Assembly: GCF_014235845.1 (NCBI RefSeq)
Contig: NZ_JACJUQ010000001.1
Location: 372,001-436,000, forward strand
DNA length: 64,000 bases
Direction of reading: 5' to 3'
Source of the DNA: Pontivivens nitratireducens
GTDB taxonomy: Bacteria > Pseudomonadota > Alphaproteobacteria > Rhodobacterales > Rhodobacteraceae
Under the pieces are notes generated by a model. That model saw only the letters and a list, made by a program, of their open reading frames with translations. It was not told where the DNA came from and made no database searches. This document shows positions 61,777 through 64,000 of the stretch, piece after piece (the stretch's first letter is position 1; each line of letters begins with the position of its first letter). Made by a program: the position numbers and the translations under genes.

Positions 61777-62172
61777 ATGACACTTGAAAAGAAACGCATC
61801 CTGATCGCCAAACCCGGCCTCGATGGTCACGACGTCGGTGCGAAGGTCATCGCGCTGGCCCTGCGCGACGCGGGGGCGGAGGTGATCTATACCGGATTGC
61901 GGCGCAGCCCGGAACAGATCGTGCGCATCGCCGTGGACGAGGATGTCGATATGCTTGGGCTGTCGATCCTGTCCGGCAGTCACAAGGAGCTTGCGGCATC
62001 CGTCATCGAGCGGTTGCGCATCGAGGACGCAGCCGACATCAAGGTCTTTGTCGGTGGCACGATCCCGGAGGAGGATTTCGAAACCCTTCGCGCCGCAGGG
62101 GTACGCGGCATCTATACCAGCGAAATGACCATCGAGTCCGTCATCGCGGAAATCGACAGTCAGCTTTCATGA
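61777..62172 (+). CDS. Cobalamin-binding small subunit of the split mutase
   Basis: A 131 aa B12-binding domain. DGHDVG (residues 16-21) supplies the lower-axial His18; LSILSGSHKEL and VFVGGTIPEEDF are the SxL and GG parts of the motif. With the large subunit it makes the complete mutase. The spacing is 4 nt after the large subunit, and the stop overlaps the CoA-transferase start. Confidence 0.93.
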   Translation: MTLEKKRILIAKPGLDGHDVGAKVIALALRDAGAEVIYTGLRRSPEQIVRIAVDEDVDMLGLSILSGSHKELAASVIERLRIEDAADIKVFVGGTIPEEDFETLRAAGVRGIYTSEMTIESVIAEIDSQLS

Positions 62173-63314
62173 TGGTCGGGCCTCTGAAAGGCAGGACGAT
62201 CATCGAGATAGGCCACATGCTGGCCGGTCCCTATTGTGGCATGCTTTTGTCCGATCTGGGCGCGCGGGTCATCAAGATCGAGTCGCCGGAGGGGGATATC
62301 GGGCGCAATATCGGGCCCCACGATGTGGCGGGACACAACACCTACTTTGCCTCGCTCAATCGCGGCAAGCAAAGCGTTACACTCGACCTCGCGTCGGATG
62401 CGGGCCGGGCAGGGCTGGCCAAACTGGTGGCGCAGGCGGACGGCCTCGTCACCAATCTGCGCCCGGCGGCGATCAAGAAGCTGGGTCTGACATATGACAG
62501 CCTGAAGGGGATCAATCCCACGCTCGCCTGTCTGGCACTGACGGGCTACGGCCTCGAAGGTCCATACGCGGATTCGCCCGCCTATGATTACGTCATACAG
62601 GCCATGACCGGCGTCATGCTTCTGACGGGCGACCCGGACGGCCCCCCGGTAAAGCCGGGCTATTCGGCGGTGGACAACTCAGCCGGGGTCATGGGCGCCC
62701 TCGGACTGGTCGCCAAGATGTTGGAGGGCCGGGGCGGGCAGGTTGACGTGTCGATGTACGACACGATGATGTCCCAGCTCAATTACCTCGGCAGCAGCTA
62801 CCTCAACTCGGGCGACAAGTCGGCGCGCATCAAGGACGGTGCCCATCCCTATATCGTGCCCGCGCAGCTGTTTCCGACAAGCGACGGCTACGTCGTGCTC
62901 TTCATCACGCATGACAAGTTCTGGAAATTGTTCGCGGAATCCCTGAACGAGGCGGAATGGCTGACCGATCCGCGATTTGCGAAGATGGCCGGCCGATCCG
63001 CCAACCGCGATCTGGTCATTCCCGCGATCAGCGCGCGAATGCAGGAAAAGACCGCCGAGGAATGGGTGGAGCAACTTGCGCCCCTCGGGCTGGTCGTGGC
63101 CTCGATCCAGAGCTTTCCCGAGGCACTTGACGGACCGCTTACCGCATCGCGCGACATGGTGATCGAGATCCCCGTGGGCGATGAAAAACTGCGCCTCATC
63201 GGTAACGCCATCAAGATCTCGGGTGAGGTGCCGAGCTATCGCGCGCCACCCATGCTGGGGGAACACAACGCCGCGCTGCTTGGCGATGACGGGCAGGGGG
63301 GCGCAGATGAGTGA
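62169..63314 (+). CDS. CaiB/BaiF (class III) CoA-transferase
   Basis: A 381 aa enzyme. EIGHMLAGPYCGMLLSDLGA is the N-terminal CoA-binding fold; the catalytic Asp is D140 in PAYDYVIQAMTG; PVKPGYSAVDNSAGVMGALG and VDVSMYDTMMSQ follow. Class III enzymes move CoA between carboxylic acids, often from succinyl-CoA. In this operon a dicarboxylate acceptor such as methylmalonate is a reasonable guess. ATG 62169 overlaps the previous stop. Confidence 0.9.
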   Translation: MMVGPLKGRTIIEIGHMLAGPYCGMLLSDLGARVIKIESPEGDIGRNIGPHDVAGHNTYFASLNRGKQSVTLDLASDAGRAGLAKLVAQADGLVTNLRPAAIKKLGLTYDSLKGINPTLACLALTGYGLEGPYADSPAYDYVIQAMTGVMLLTGDPDGPPVKPGYSAVDNSAGVMGALGLVAKMLEGRGGQVDVSMYDTMMSQLNYLGSSYLNSGDKSARIKDGAHPYIVPAQLFPTSDGYVVLFITHDKFWKLFAESLNEAEWLTDPRFAKMAGRSANRDLVIPAISARMQEKTAEEWVEQLAPLGLVVASIQSFPEALDGPLTASRDMVIEIPVGDEKLRLIGNAIKISGEVPSYRAPPMLGEHNAALLGDDGQGGADE

Positions 63315-64000
63315 CGCCCCGCCCCTCGACCGACGCAGGATATCGCGTGCCTTGACGCGGGTTGCCAACGCGCCGGTGGCGGAAGTGCTCGCAGCCATCG
63401 GTGACAGCAAGGTCCAACCGGCATTTCGCATCGGCATCACCGGCCCGCCGGGGGGCGGAAAATCATCGCTGATAAACGCGCTGGTTCAGGAGCGGCTGTC
63501 GCCCGGCACGCTGGACACGCTCGCCGTTCTGGCCATCGACCCTTCCAGTCCGGTCAGCGGTGGGGCGATCCTCGGGGATCGGATTCGGATGGATGCAATC
63601 GCGGATCTGCCGGGGCTCTATCTGCGCTCCCTGTCCAGCCGGGGCGCGCGCAACGGATTGTGCGACAACGTCGTCGATCTGCTGACGCTGCTGGAGGTTC
63701 AGGGCTTCGATGAAATCATCCTCGAAACGGTCGGGGTAGGACAATCCGAGGTCGCGGTGCATGAGGTCGTCGATACGCTGGTGGTGATCGTACCCCCGGA
63801 TGCGGGCGATAGTGTGCAGACGATGAAATCGGGCATTCTGGAAATGGCGGATATCATCGTGGTGACCAAGGCGGACATGCCCGGCGCGCGGCGCATGGCA
63901 TCGGACCTGTCTGCCGTGCTGAACGAGCGGAGCGGGCGCAGTGTTCCCGTCCTGCAAACGCAGGCTGACGGCCGTGGCGTGGCCGATCTTGACCGCGCGA
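63307..64000 (+). CDS. MeaB/ArgK-type GTPase chaperone of the B12 mutase, 3' truncated by window edge
   Basis: G-protein that loads adenosylcobalamin into methylmalonyl-CoA mutase and protects it. 231 residues are visible and the frame is open at the window end. GPPGGGKSS (46-54) is the Walker A; AIDPSSPVSGGAILGDRIRM and LETVGVGQSEVAV are signatures of the MeaB family. ATG 63307 overlaps the CoA-transferase by 8 nt. Its presence shows that the neighbouring split mutase is a true AdoCbl enzyme. Confidence 0.92.
   Translation, partial: MSDAPPLDRRRISRALTRVANAPVAEVLAAIGDSKVQPAFRIGITGPPGGGKSSLINALVQERLSPGTLDTLAVLAIDPSSPVSGGAILGDRIRMDAIADLPGLYLRSLSSRGARNGLCDNVVDLLTLLEVQGFDEIILETVGVGQSEVAVHEVVDTLVVIVPPDAGDSVQTMKSGILEMADIIVVTKADMPGARRMASDLSAVLNERSGRSVPVLQTQADGRGVADLDRA

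Overview
The window is high-GC chromosomal DNA from an alphaproteobacterium, most probably a Rhodobacteraceae (Roseobacter/Rhodobacter-type) species. The evidence is the gene content: an intact smoEFGK-mtlK polyol operon, several TRAP transporters, the cysG-DUF2849-cysI-cysH-DUF934-fpr sulfate assimilation operon, cobS/cobT, CarD, a SUV3-like helicase and a cydAB set with a DUF2474 small subunit. I see no insertion sequence, phage, CRISPR array, rRNA or integrase. Genes are dense, with many 1-17 nt overlaps. The first gene (AlkA-like) and the last (MeaB-like) are cut by the window edges.

Layout. 1-9.7 kb: housekeeping and small enzymes (DNA glycosylase, esterase, HNH endonuclease, DsbB, YqaA-type membrane protein, tRNA-Leu(CAA), a receiver-only regulator, TypA, an XRE regulator behind a sigma54-like promoter, a HisN-type phosphatase, lysophospholipase, SCP2, TPR). 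9.7-15.3 kb: SUV3-like helicase, L-asparaginase, S4 protein, 7Fe ferredoxin, CarD. 15.3-18.5 kb: divergent cobS/cobT and an FAD amine/amino-acid oxidase-type enzyme. 18.5-26 kb: polyol operon (HAD phosphatase, SorC regulator, smoEFGK, mtlK) without the sorbitol dehydrogenase usually found with it. 26-35.1 kb: minus-strand catabolic cluster (N-formylglutamate amidohydrolase-like, TRAP QMP, RraB-like, glutamine-synthetase-like, ALDH, Fe-ADH) divergent from an RpiR regulator. 35.1-37.7 kb: bd-type oxidase cydA-cydB-DUF2474. 37.8-40.3 kb: rimK, a RimB-type retropepsin-like protein and an AstE/AspA-like protein. 40.4-46.4 kb: Lrp regulator divergent from the sulfate/sulfite reduction operon. 46.5-54.9 kb: pepN, malate synthase G, MliC-like, RidA, a PuuD-type amidotransferase and a GT39-like membrane protein. 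55.2-64 kb: TRAP PQM, then an IclR-headed operon with a crotonase, a two-subunit B12 mutase, a CaiB/BaiF CoA-transferase and a MeaB-type chaperone.

Two neighbourhoods read as pathways. The last 9 kb resembles a rebuilt E. coli Sbm (ScpA-ArgK-ScpB-ScpC) pathway fed by a dicarboxylate TRAP system. The mutase large subunit keeps the methylmalonyl-CoA residues (Y67, R185, H222, a constant offset of 22 from Y89, R207, H244 of the Propionibacterium enzyme), and the crotonase has the WGG segment of ethyl/methylmalonyl-CoA decarboxylases. A self-priming methylmalonate-to-succinate route is a testable idea. The 26-34 kb cluster has the enzymes expected for gamma-glutamylation, two-step oxidation and deacylation of an amino alcohol.

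At sequence level the unusual features are four short tandem duplications, three of them spanning stop codons at gene 3' ends; a possible two-state RNA leader before the HNH gene; an array of TGCAAAATGC motifs upstream of the XRE gene; and a REP-like extragenic palindrome after malate synthase G. All functional statements rest on sequence reading and family knowledge; no database search was run.
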